Positions 7,389 through 14,047 of a stretch of 14,459 bases of DNA are shown piece after piece. Every line of letters begins with the position of its first letter. Positions within the stretch are counted from its first letter, which is position 1. This DNA comes from Actinomycetales bacterium (lineage in GTDB: Bacteria; Actinomycetota; Actinomycetes; Actinomycetales; BWSM-131). The notes beneath the pieces were generated by a model, which saw nothing but the letters and a program-made list of their open reading frames with translations, did no database searches and was not told where the DNA came from. Both the position numbers and the translations under genes were made by a program. The stretch is from positions 1 through 14,459 of the forward strand of contig JASBSH010000445.1 in NCBI GenBank assembly GCA_030149025.1, read 5' to 3'.

Positions 7389-8048
7389 TCACCAACCCCG
7401 CTCGCGCCACTCCTGCAGGTGCGGCCTCTCGGCGCCCAGGGTCGTCCCCTTGCCGTGGCCCGGGTAGACCCTCGTCTCATCTGGCAGGGTGAAGACCCTT
7501 GCCTCAAGGTCGGCCATCAGCGACTCGAAGTCCTCCCGGCGTGTTGTCCGGCCAGGACCGCCGGGGAACAGCGAGTCGCCGGCGAAAAGGTGCACGAGCC
7601 CGTCGCCGTCCTTCCACGCGAGCGCCACGGACCCGGGTGTGTGCCCACGCAGGTGCACGACGTCCAGGACCAGGTCCCCGGCCCGCACCTTGTCACCGTG
7701 ACGCAACCGGTCGTCGACCGGGACGGGCAGAGCGTCGGCGTCCTCCTCCCCAGCCGCCGTGCGGGCGCCGGTGGCCTCGACGACGTCCCTCAGTGCCCGG
7801 TGGTGGTCCCAGTGCTGATGCGTGGTCACCACCAGATCGAGGCGACCGCCGTCGTCACCCGGCGACCCGTGCTCCACCATCCGGAGGAGGGCGGGGGCAT
7901 CGTCGGCTGCGTCGATGAGCAGCTGCGCCCCGGTCGAGGTGTCGGTGAGCAAGTAGCAGTTGTTGTCCAGCTCGGACACCGATACCTGTCGCAGCTCCGC
8001 ACCCGGCAGCGACGTGACGGTGAAGTGGGTCGAACCTGAGTCAGCCAT
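7389..8048 (-). CDS. MBL-fold metallo-hydrolase, glyoxalase II-like
   Basis: The 219-residue product is a metallo-beta-lactamase-fold hydrolase. It keeps the complete binuclear metal site: THQHWDH at about 76-82 (H77, H79, D81, H82), H136 in GHTPGS, D158 in FAGDSLF, and H198 in YPGHGKGTT. The size and the GHTPGS, GDSLFPGGPGRT and YPGHG motifs place it with glyoxalase II-like thioester hydrolases. The true substrate is unknown; in a mycothiol-using organism a mycothiol thioester is a reasonable guess. It starts 29 nt after the terC stop on the same strand and is probably co-transcribed with it. No clear Shine-Dalgarno sequence is seen. It converges on GH15. Confidence 0.9.
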   Translation of the reverse strand: MADSGSTHFTVTSLPGAELRQVSVSELDNNCYLLTDTSTGAQLLIDAADDAPALLRMVEHGSPGDDGGRLDLVVTTHQHWDHHRALRDVVEATGARTAAGEEDADALPVPVDDRLRHGDKVRAGDLVLDVVHLRGHTPGSVALAWKDGDGLVHLFAGDSLFPGGPGRTTRREDFESLMADLEARVFTLPDETRVYPGHGKGTTLGAERPHLQEWRERGW

Positions 8049-8077
8049 GACCGCACGGTCTCACACGTCCGGCCCCG

Positions 8078-9067
8078 TCAGGTCGGCCTCGCCGCCCTGT
8101 CGTCCCGACGTGTCTTGGCGAGGCTCGCGACCGCCGTCACAGTCAGGGACCCGACGATGATCGTGAGCGAGAGCCAGATCGGGATGACCGGCGCCCATCC
8201 GACCGGCTGGCCGCCGTTGATGAACGGAAGCTCGTTCTCGTGCAGGGCATTCAGGAAGAGCTTTACTCCGATGAAGGCGAGCAGGAAGGCAAGGCCGTAG
8301 CTGAGGTACACCAGGCGTTGCAGCAGGCCGCCGATGAGGAAGAACAGCTGGCGCAGTCCCATCAGCGCGAAGATGTTCGCCATCAGGACGAGGTAGGGCT
8401 CCCGGGTGAGCCCGTAGATGGCGGGGATCGAGTCCAGCGCGAACACCAGGTCGGTGGTGCCGAGCGCGATCAGCACCAGCAGCATCGGGGTGATGTAGCG
8501 CCGCCCGTTCTGCACGATGGTGAGCTTGGTCCCGTGGTAGTCGGGGGTGGCGCGCAGGTGGGTTCGTGCGAACCGGATCAGCGCGTTCTCCTTGAACTCC
8601 TCCTCGTCCGACTCCCGCTCGGAGGCGAGCTTCACGGCGGTGTAGATCAGGAAGATCCCGAAGATGTAGAAGACCCAGCTGAACTCGTTGATCGCCACAG
8701 CCCCGAGCAGGATGAACACCCCGCGGAAGACAAGCGCCAGGATGATCCCGATCAGCAGGGCGCTCTGCTGGTACTGCCGGGGGACGCCGAACTTGCTCAT
8801 GATGATGAGGAAGATGAACAGGTTGTCCACCGACAGGGAGTACTCGGTCAGCCAGCCCGCGAAGAACTCCCCCGCGTAGCGCCCACCCGCGAAGAACCAC
8901 ACGCCAAGCCCGAAGATCACCGCCGTCGCGACGAAGAACGCCAGGTGCTGGCCGCTCTCCTTCATCGACGGCTCGTGCGGGCGTCTGCCGATGACGAACA
9001 CGTCGACGACGAGGAAGACGACTGCGACCCCTACGGTGAGGCCCCACACCCACGGATGGACGTTCAT
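8078..9067 (-). CDS. TerC family integral membrane protein (Alx-like, probable Mn2+ exporter)
   Basis: TerC/Alx proteins are inner-membrane proteins linked to Mn2+ export and metalation of exported enzymes; the family is named after tellurite resistance. The 329-residue product has about nine hydrophobic segments (roughly 5-26, 42-60, 75-92, 103-123, 128-148, 192-214, 225-248, 255-273, 292-314). It has the two family signatures with membrane acidic residues: EYSLSVDNLFIF at about 75-86 and TTDLVFALDSIPAI at about 204-217. A charged cytoplasmic loop (about 149-190) lies between the halves. I chose the ATG at 9067, where family similarity starts (NVHPWVW). The frame continues upstream only through riboswitch and leader sequence. 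No Shine-Dalgarno directly precedes the ATG, and a short leader ORF overlaps it. A yybP-ykoY riboswitch upstream supports the manganese role. The MBL-fold gene follows. Confidence 0.94.
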   Translation of the reverse strand: MNVHPWVWGLTVGVAVVFLVVDVFVIGRRPHEPSMKESGQHLAFFVATAVIFGLGVWFFAGGRYAGEFFAGWLTEYSLSVDNLFIFLIIMSKFGVPRQYQQSALLIGIILALVFRGVFILLGAVAINEFSWVFYIFGIFLIYTAVKLASERESDEEEFKENALIRFARTHLRATPDYHGTKLTIVQNGRRYITPMLLVLIALGTTDLVFALDSIPAIYGLTREPYLVLMANIFALMGLRQLFFLIGGLLQRLVYLSYGLAFLLAFIGVKLFLNALHENELPFINGGQPVGWAPVIPIWLSLTIIVGSLTVTAVASLAKTRRDDRAARPT

Positions 9068-9117
9068 CGGGCTAGCTGCTGCTGCTCGAAGGGCGGCGGC
9101 TGGAACGGCAGGACCAC
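9064..9117 (-). CDS. Possible 17-codon leader ORF upstream of terC
   Basis: A GTG at 9117 opens a short frame encoding MVLPFQPPPFEQQQLAR. Its TGA stop overlaps the terC ATG (ATGA). An AAAGG sequence (9129-9133) lies 11 nt upstream, whereas terC has no ribosome site of its own. This is the usual layout of translational coupling. The peptide contains a PPP run, which generally slows ribosomes and calls for EF-P, and a QQQ run. It is too short for coding statistics. It could be chance, or the terC frame itself could start upstream at a GTG. Confidence 0.3.
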   Translation of the reverse strand: MVLPFQPPPFEQQQLAR

Positions 9118-9154
9118 AGGCGGACACACCTTTCGGAGGGGTGGAGAAGGGCCC

Positions 9155-9250
9155 GGAGGTCTCTCCCGCCCGATCGGCGGACCGCGTCCCCGGGCCGCTG
9201 GTGACCAGCTGCCGTGATGACGAGGACGACGCGCGGGGATACTCCCCTCC
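9155..9250 (-). promoter_or_regulatory. yybP-ykoY (Mn2+) riboswitch aptamer upstream of terC
   Basis: On the minus strand the aptamer begins GGAGGGGAGTA (9250-9240) and ends GAGAGACCTCC (closing at 9155). The outer GGAGG and CCTCC form P1. Between them lie TCCCCG pairing with CGGGGA, a conserved-looking CGTCATCA, a perfect hairpin GCTGG-TCA-CCAGC, and a hairpin CCGCC...GGCGG just before GAGAGACC. The GGGGAGTA and (G)AGACC blocks and the two-leg layout are those of the yybP-ykoY class, which binds Mn2+ and typically turns on terC/alx/mntP-type genes. The downstream terC gene fits. The assignment is from pattern reading; a covariance-model search was not run. Confidence 0.85.
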
Positions 9251-9257
9251 GACGCAG

Positions 9258-9278
9258 GCCAGCATACCCATCGCTGGC
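9258..9278 (-). promoter_or_regulatory. Probable terC leader promoter within an inverted repeat
   Basis: TATGCT (9266-9261, minus strand) is a good -10 hexamer, and start of transcription about 7 nt on would fall a few bases before the riboswitch. I see no good -35. The hexamer sits in GCCAGC-N9-GCTGGC (9258-9278), which starts 11 nt past the uvrB stop. The repeat could be the uvrB terminator hairpin, an operator for terC, or both. Confidence 0.5.
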
Positions 9279-9289
9279 GTCGCCACCGG

Positions 9290-11392
9290 TCAGGCGTGAC
9301 CGGCACGCTGCATGCCGCGCAGCTCCTTCTTCAGGTCGGCGATCTCGTCGCGCAGCCGAGCGGCGAGCTCGAACTGCAGCTCCGCCGCTGCGCCGTGCAT
9401 CTGCTCGGTGAGCTCGTGGATGAGGTCTGCGAGCTCGTCCGCCGGCGCCTGCACGAGCTTGAGGTGCCGCTCCCCCTTCTTCGACCCCATCCCCGGTACC
9501 GGGGTCTTTCCCCTGGACTGCTGGCGGCCGCCGCCCCCCAGCAGGTCGGCCGTGTCGGCGTCCTCGCGCGCGAGCAGGTCGGTGATGTCGGCGATGCGCT
9601 TCCGCAACGGGGTGGGGTCGACGCCGTTGGCCGTGTTGTAGGCGACCTGCTTCGCGCGGCGGCGGTTGGTCTCGTCGATCGCCTGCGCCATCGCGGCTGT
9701 GATGGAGTCGGCGTACATGTGCACTTGACCCGAGACGTTCCGCGCGGCGCGCCCGATCGTCTGGATCAGCGAGGTGCCGGAGCGCAGGAAGCCCTCCTTG
9801 TCCGCGTCGAGGATGCTCACCAACGACACCTCCGGCAGGTCCAGCCCCTCCCTGAGCAGGTTGATGCCGACGAGGACGTCGAACTCGCACTTGCGCAACT
9901 CCCGCAGCAGCTCGACCCGGCGCAGGGTGTCCACCTCGGAGTGCAGGTACCGCACCTGGACGCCCTGCTCCAGTAGGTAGTCGGTGAGGTCCTCCGCCAT
10001 CTTCTTGGTCAGCGTCGTGACGAGAACTCGCTCGTCCCGCTCGGACCGCTCACGGATCTCGTGCAGCAGGTCGTCGATCTGGCCCCGCGTGGGCTTGACG
10101 ACGACCTCCGGGTCGATCAGACCGGTCGGTCGGATGATCTGCTCCACCACACCGTTGCCCCGGCTCAGCTCGTACGGACCCGGGGTGGCGGACAGGTAGA
10201 CGGTCTGCCCGATGCGCTCCAGGAACTCCTCCCATTTGAGCGGGCGGTTGTCCATGGCGCTCGGGAGCCGGAACCCGTGCTCGACCAGCGAGCGCTTGCG
10301 GCTCATGTCGCCCTCGTACATGGCACCGATCTGGGGCACCGTGACGTGAGACTCGTCGATGACGAGCAGGAAATCCTCTGGGAAGTAGTCGAGCAAAGTG
10401 TTCGGTGCCGTGCCCGGCCCACGGCCGTCGATGTGCCGTGAGTAGTTCTCGATCCCGGAGCAGGAGCCGACCTGGCGCATCATCTCGATGTCGTAGGTGG
10501 TGCGCATGCGGAGCCGTTGGGCCTCGAGCAGCTTGCCATGGCGCTCGAGCTCGGCCAACCGCTGCTCGAGCTCCGCCTCGATGCCGGCGATGGCCCGCTC
10601 CATCCGCTCCGGGCCCGCGACATAGTGCGAGGCGGGGAAGACGTACATCTCCTGCTCCTCGCGCACGACCTCGCCGGTGATCGGGTTGAGGGTGTACAGG
10701 GAGTCGATCTCGTCCCCGAAGAACTCGATCCGGACGGCGAGCTCCTCGTACACCGGGATGATCTCGACGGTGTCGCCACGCACCCGGAAGGTGCCCCGAT
10801 GGAACGCGAGGTCGTTGCGGGTGTACTGCATCTGCACGAAGCGCCGCAGCAGCTCGTCCCGGTCGATCTCGTCGCCGACGCGCAGCGGAACCATCCGGTC
10901 GACGTACTCCTGCGGAGTGCCCAGACCGTAGATGCACGACACCGACGCCACGACGACGACGTCGCGTCTGGTCAACAGCGAGTTGGTCGCCGAGTGCCGT
11001 AGTCGCTCGACCTCCTCGTTGATCGAGGAGTCCTTCTCGATGTAGGTGTCGGTCTGGGCGATGTATGCCTCGGGCTGGTAGTAGTCGTAGTAGGAGACGA
11101 AGTACTCGACGGCGTTGTTGGGCAACAGCTCCCTGAACTCGTTCGCCAGCTGGGCCGCGAGAGTCTTGTTGGGGGCGAGCACCAGGGTCGGCCGCTGCAG
11201 CTTCTCGACCAGCCACGCGGTGGTCGCGGACTTACCCGTTCCGGTTGCGCCCAGCAGGACGACGTCCTTCTCACCCGCCTCCACGCGGCGCGCCAGCTCG
11301 GCGATGGCCTGTGGCTGGTCACCGGAGGGCTGGAACTCGGAGACGACCTCGAACGGCGCGACTCGACGCTGGATGTCGGTACTGGGGCGCAT
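9290..11392 (-). CDS. uvrB: UvrABC excinuclease subunit B (damage-verifying helicase)
   Basis: UvrB receives damaged DNA from UvrA, opens it with its beta-hairpin, verifies the lesion and recruits UvrC for dual incision. The 700-residue product has all hallmarks: FQPSGDQPQAI at about 20-30, Walker A GATGTGKS at about 48-55, the beta-hairpin start YYDYYQPEAYI at about 101-111, helicase motif DESH at about 346, SAT at about 401, motif VI QTIGRAAR at about 544, and a C-terminal UVR domain (about 655-690) that contacts UvrC. A glycine-rich, low-complexity linker (about 618-640) precedes it. The ATG at 11392 gives the family N-terminus. No Shine-Dalgarno is visible, and the promoter at 11399-11421 predicts initiation at the start codon. 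coaE lies upstream on the same strand but 133 nt away with hairpin repeats between, so uvrB is likely its own unit. Confidence 0.98.
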   Translation of the reverse strand: MRPSTDIQRRVAPFEVVSEFQPSGDQPQAIAELARRVEAGEKDVVLLGATGTGKSATTAWLVEKLQRPTLVLAPNKTLAAQLANEFRELLPNNAVEYFVSYYDYYQPEAYIAQTDTYIEKDSSINEEVERLRHSATNSLLTRRDVVVVASVSCIYGLGTPQEYVDRMVPLRVGDEIDRDELLRRFVQMQYTRNDLAFHRGTFRVRGDTVEIIPVYEELAVRIEFFGDEIDSLYTLNPITGEVVREEQEMYVFPASHYVAGPERMERAIAGIEAELEQRLAELERHGKLLEAQRLRMRTTYDIEMMRQVGSCSGIENYSRHIDGRGPGTAPNTLLDYFPEDFLLVIDESHVTVPQIGAMYEGDMSRKRSLVEHGFRLPSAMDNRPLKWEEFLERIGQTVYLSATPGPYELSRGNGVVEQIIRPTGLIDPEVVVKPTRGQIDDLLHEIRERSERDERVLVTTLTKKMAEDLTDYLLEQGVQVRYLHSEVDTLRRVELLRELRKCEFDVLVGINLLREGLDLPEVSLVSILDADKEGFLRSGTSLIQTIGRAARNVSGQVHMYADSITAAMAQAIDETNRRRAKQVAYNTANGVDPTPLRKRIADITDLLAREDADTADLLGGGGRQQSRGKTPVPGMGSKKGERHLKLVQAPADELADLIHELTEQMHGAAAELQFELAARLRDEIADLKKELRGMQRAGHA

Positions 11393-11398
11393 GGCACC

Positions 11399-11421
11399 AC
11401 GGTAAGCGCCGCCACCGACAG
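11399..11421 (-). promoter_or_regulatory. LexA-independent damage-inducible promoter of uvrB (RecA-NDp / PafBC type)
   Basis: The minus strand reads CTGTCGGTG (11421-11413), 8 nt, then TACCGT (11404-11399). This fits TTGTCRGTG-N8-TANNNT with one mismatch, at the least conserved first T. The -10 ends 6 nt before the ATG, so a leaderless transcript is expected. The exact 8-nt spacing and position match the uvrA site, which makes chance unlikely. PafBC dependence is inferred. Confidence 0.72.
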
Positions 11422-11449
11422 TCCCATTCCCCCGGTTCGTCGCCGCTCA

Positions 11450-11472
11450 GCCGGTGATCATGAAAACCCGGC
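11450..11472. repeat. GATCATG hairpin repeat, uvrB-proximal copy
   Basis: The core CCGGTGATCATG plus AAAACCCGG lies at 11451-11471 and is repeated at 11492-11512 with one base changed (period 41). Here the stem is GCCGG (11450-11454) with CCGGC (11468-11472). It lies between the uvrB promoter and the second copy. No function is evident. Confidence 0.7.
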
Positions 11473-11489
11473 ACGGCCAGGCCCACCTC

Positions 11490-11514
11490 AACCGGTGATC
11501 ATGGAAACCCGGTT
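11490..11514. repeat. GATCATG hairpin repeat, coaE-proximal copy
   Basis: The core is identical to the neighbouring copy except for G in place of A after GATCATG. The stem is AACCGG (11490-11495) with CCGGTT (11509-11514). It begins 11 nt after the coaE stop on the minus strand and may serve as its terminator hairpin, although no U-tract follows. Confidence 0.7.
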
Positions 11515-11525
11515 CAGCGGGATTC

Positions 11526-12434
11526 TCAGGCGCGCATCCGAACCGTCGCAACACACCCGGGATCCGCCGAGCGGTAGACGGCGTCATGCCGCCAACCGGT
11601 CCCACGCGGCTCCTCACACATCGGGAACCCGGCGGCCTCGACCCTGCCACTCGCGTCGTCCACCTCCTCGGGGTCCAGCCCCTCAGGCAGGTGCAGACGC
11701 AAGCCGTCACCCTGGACGTCGACCCATGCGCCGGGCACGTCCGCGGCGCGGAGCAGTCGCTCGGACAGCCGCTGCACGAGCGCGGCGTCGCTCAGGTCCG
11801 GCGCCGGGCCCTCAGCCGGACGCCGGCCACGCATGTTCGCCTCGAAGGGCACCAGACGCTCGTGCCAGACCCGGTCCACGTCAGCCAGCACGGCGTCCGG
11901 CTCGCCCCTGTTGTCCAGCAGGACGTCGGCCGCGGCACGCCGCTCATCGTCGGTCGCCTGTGCACGCACACGCGACCATGCGTCGTCCTCGTCCATCCCC
12001 CGCGACCGGACCAACCGTCGGACGCGGGTCTGCGCGTCGGCCGTGACCACGATGACGAGGTGGTACCCGGCCCCCATGTGCTTCTCCACCAGGAGGGGCA
12101 CGTCATGGACGATGATCGCGTCCTGGGCGGCCGCGACCATGATCTCGGCGGTGCGTGCCGCGATGCGTGGGTGGGTGATCCGCTCGAGCACCTGCCGGCG
12201 ACCCGCGTCGGCGAAGACGAGGGCCGCCAACGCCGGCCGGTCCAGCGCACCGTCACCGGACAGGACGCCGGCGCCGAACTCCTCCACCACGGCGGCGAGG
12301 CCTTCGCTGCCGGGGGCGACCACCTCGCGCGCCAACGCGTCGGCGTCGATGACGATCGCGCCGAGGTCGCGCAGCCGCGACGCGACGGTCGTCTTGCCAG
12401 CACCGGTGCCTCCGGTCAGTCCCACTCTCAGCAC
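11526..12434 (-). CDS. coaE: Dephospho-CoA kinase with truncated GrpB-like C-terminal domain
   Basis: CoaE phosphorylates dephospho-CoA with ATP, the last step of coenzyme A synthesis. The 302-residue product has the P-loop GGTGAGKT at about 8-15, IDADALARE at about 29-37, ITHPRI at about 86-91, HDVPLLVE at about 110-117 and the lid RGMDEDDAWSRVRAQ at about 145-159. The kinase ends near 205 (LVPFEANMRGRR). About 95 residues follow. The late part, with WVDVQ at about 237 and VYRSADPG...VRMR at about 287-301, resembles the start of the GrpB/UPF0157 domain fused to mycobacterial CoaE, but stops where that domain normally continues. The GTG start at 12434 gives the family N-terminus. There is no Shine-Dalgarno; TAGGCT lies 7 nt upstream and could be a -10 for a leaderless mRNA. 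A strong terminator separates it from rpsA upstream. Confidence 0.93.
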   Translation of the reverse strand: MLRVGLTGGTGAGKTTVASRLRDLGAIVIDADALAREVVAPGSEGLAAVVEEFGAGVLSGDGALDRPALAALVFADAGRRQVLERITHPRIAARTAEIMVAAAQDAIIVHDVPLLVEKHMGAGYHLVIVVTADAQTRVRRLVRSRGMDEDDAWSRVRAQATDDERRAAADVLLDNRGEPDAVLADVDRVWHERLVPFEANMRGRRPAEGPAPDLSDAALVQRLSERLLRAADVPGAWVDVQGDGLRLHLPEGLDPEEVDDASGRVEAAGFPMCEEPRGTGWRHDAVYRSADPGCVATVRMRA

Positions 12435-12464
12435 GGCCCGAAGCCTAGGGGCGACGCGACAACG

Positions 12465-12508
12465 GAGAAGGACCCGGCACCGCGAGGCGCGGTACCGGGT
12501 CCCTTCTC
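12465..12508 (-). terminator. Strong hairpin terminator of rpsA
   Basis: On the minus strand GAGAAGGGACCCGG-T-ACCGCG pairs with CGCGGT-G-CCGGGTCCTTCTC around a 3-nt loop. The T opposite G is a wobble pair in the minus-strand RNA but a C-A mismatch in the plus-strand RNA, so the hairpin is made for minus-strand transcription. One G bulges near the base. It lies 37 nt after the rpsA stop and 30 nt before coaE, and is followed by the weakly pyrimidine-rich TTCTCC. Confidence 0.85.
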
Positions 12509-12511
12509 AGG

Positions 12512-12546
12512 CGAACTGCTCGATCTCTCGATCGAACTGCTCGATC
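12512..12546. repeat. 14-bp direct repeat at the rpsA stop codon
   Basis: CGAACTGCTCGATC occurs at 12512-12525 and again, identically, at 12533-12546, a 21-nt period. The second copy overlaps the rpsA stop codon. It is probably a small tandem duplication in the 3' untranslated region, just ahead of the terminator. Confidence 0.7.
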
Positions 12547-14047
12547 AGGAGCCCCCGGTCAGCTTCTCGCGCAGGGCCGCGAGTGCCTCGTCGGAGGCGA
12601 GGGTGCCCTCGCCTGCAGCCGGGCTGCTGCTGGAGGAGGAAGTGGACGGCGTGCTTCCGCCACCGGAGGAGTAAGAGGTCGGTGCGGCCTCGCCGGCTGC
12701 GCCGGCCTCGGCCTCGGCCTTGCCGGCCTCCTCGACCTGCTTCTTGTGCGCCTCCCAGCGGGCGTGGGCCTCGGCGTACTGCCGCTCCCACTCCTCACGC
12801 TGACGCTCGTACCCCTCGAGCCACTCGTTGGTCTCGGGGTCGAAGCCTTCGGGGTACTTGTAGTTGCCCTGCTCGTCGTACTCCTGCGCCATGCCGTAGA
12901 GCGACGGGTCGAAGTCCTCGGAGGTCGGGTCGACACCCTCGTTGGCCTGCTTCAGCGACAGGGAGATGCGGCGACGCTCGAGGTCGATGTCGATGACCTT
13001 GACGAAGATCTCGTCACCGACGTTGACGACCTGCTCCGGCACCTCGACGTGACGCTGGGCGAGCTCGGAGATGTGGACGAGGCCCTCGATGCCCTCCTCG
13101 ACGCGGACGAACGCACCGAACGGGACGAGCTTGGTGACCTTGCCGGGCACGACCTGGCCGATCGCGTGGGTCCGGGCGAACTGCTGCCACGGGTCCTCCT
13201 GCGTCGCCTTGAGCGACAGCGAGACCCGCTCGCGATCCATGTCGACGTCGAGAACCTCGACGGTGACCTCCTGGCCGACCTCGACGACCTCGCTCGGGTG
13301 GTCGATGTGCTTCCAGGACAGCTCCGACACGTGGACGAGACCGTCCACACCGCCGAGGTCCACGAACGCACCGAAGTTGACGATGCTGGAGACCACGCCG
13401 CTGCGGACCTGGCCCTTCTGCAGCGTCTGCAGGAAGTTGTGGCGCACCGCGGACTGGGTCTGCTCGAGCCAGGCGCGACGGGACAGGACGACGTTGTTGC
13501 GGTTCTTGTCCAGCTCGATGATCTTCGCCTCGAGCTCCTGGCCGACGTACGGCTGCAGGTCGCGGACGCGACGCATCTCGACCAGCGACGCGGGCAGGAA
13601 GCCGCGGAGACCGATGTCCAGGATCAGGCCGCCCTTGACCACCTCGATAACGGTGCCGGTGACGACGCCGTCCTCTTCCTTGATCTTCTCGATTGCGCCC
13701 CAGGCCCGCTCGTACTGAGCGCGCTTCTTCGACAGGATGAGGCGGCCTTCCTTGTCCTCCTTCTGGAGGACCAGGGCCTCGACCTCGTCGCCGACCTCGA
13801 CCACCTCGGCCGGGTCCACGTCGTGCTTGATGGAGAGCTCGCGGGACGGGATGACACCCTCGGTCTTGTACCCGATGTCGAGCAGAACCTCGTCCCGGTC
13901 AACCCTGACGATGGTGCCGGAGACGATGTCCCCGTCGTTGAAGTACTTGATCGTCTCGTCAATGGCTGCGAGGAAGTCCTCGTCCGAGCCGATGTCGTTG
14001 ACGGCGACCTGAGGGGTCGTGCTCGACTGCTGGGTGGCGGTGGTCAT
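12545..14047 (-). CDS. rpsA: 30S ribosomal protein S1
   Basis: S1 binds mRNA near the 30S platform and helps to unfold and position it. The 500-residue product contains four S1 (OB-fold) domains at about 36-108, 126-191, 212-280 and 297-366, the usual number for actinobacteria. Domain 3 (GVVSSIVNFGAFVDLGGVDGLVHVSELSW) and domain 4 (PGKVTKLVPFGAFVRVEEGIEGLVHISELA) fit best. A long acidic, coiled-coil-like region (about 370-455) and a Gly/Ser-rich stretch follow, and the product ends in ASDEALAALREKLTG, an actinobacterial-type terminus. The frame is open upstream to 14197, but I chose the ATG at 14047: family similarity starts there, GGAG lies 11 nt before it, and most of the extension would lie within or upstream of the predicted leader. 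It has its own promoter and terminator, so it is monocistronic. Confidence 0.97.
   Translation of the reverse strand: MTTATQQSSTTPQVAVNDIGSDEDFLAAIDETIKYFNDGDIVSGTIVRVDRDEVLLDIGYKTEGVIPSRELSIKHDVDPAEVVEVGDEVEALVLQKEDKEGRLILSKKRAQYERAWGAIEKIKEEDGVVTGTVIEVVKGGLILDIGLRGFLPASLVEMRRVRDLQPYVGQELEAKIIELDKNRNNVVLSRRAWLEQTQSAVRHNFLQTLQKGQVRSGVVSSIVNFGAFVDLGGVDGLVHVSELSWKHIDHPSEVVEVGQEVTVEVLDVDMDRERVSLSLKATQEDPWQQFARTHAIGQVVPGKVTKLVPFGAFVRVEEGIEGLVHISELAQRHVEVPEQVVNVGDEIFVKVIDIDLERRRISLSLKQANEGVDPTSEDFDPSLYGMAQEYDEQGNYKYPEGFDPETNEWLEGYERQREEWERQYAEAHARWEAHKKQVEEAGKAEAEAGAAGEAAPTSYSSGGGSTPSTSSSSSSPAAGEGTLASDEALAALREKLTGGS

Noticed and set aside
8240..9217. Open frame of 325 codons on the plus strand
   Set aside because: It is antisense to terC and runs into the riboswitch. 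Its composition is extreme in Glu, Asp and His, and it has no start signal.
9068..9286. N-terminal extension of terC to 9286
   Set aside because: The extra 73 residues are translated riboswitch and leader sequence, Ser/Arg/Pro-rich and non-hydrophobic, and TerC similarity starts at the ATG at 9067.
12435..12460. Damage-type promoter upstream of coaE (TTGTCGCGT then TAGGCT)
   Set aside because: The GTG block is not preserved and the spacing is 6 instead of 8 nt. It was kept only as a weak -10 candidate.
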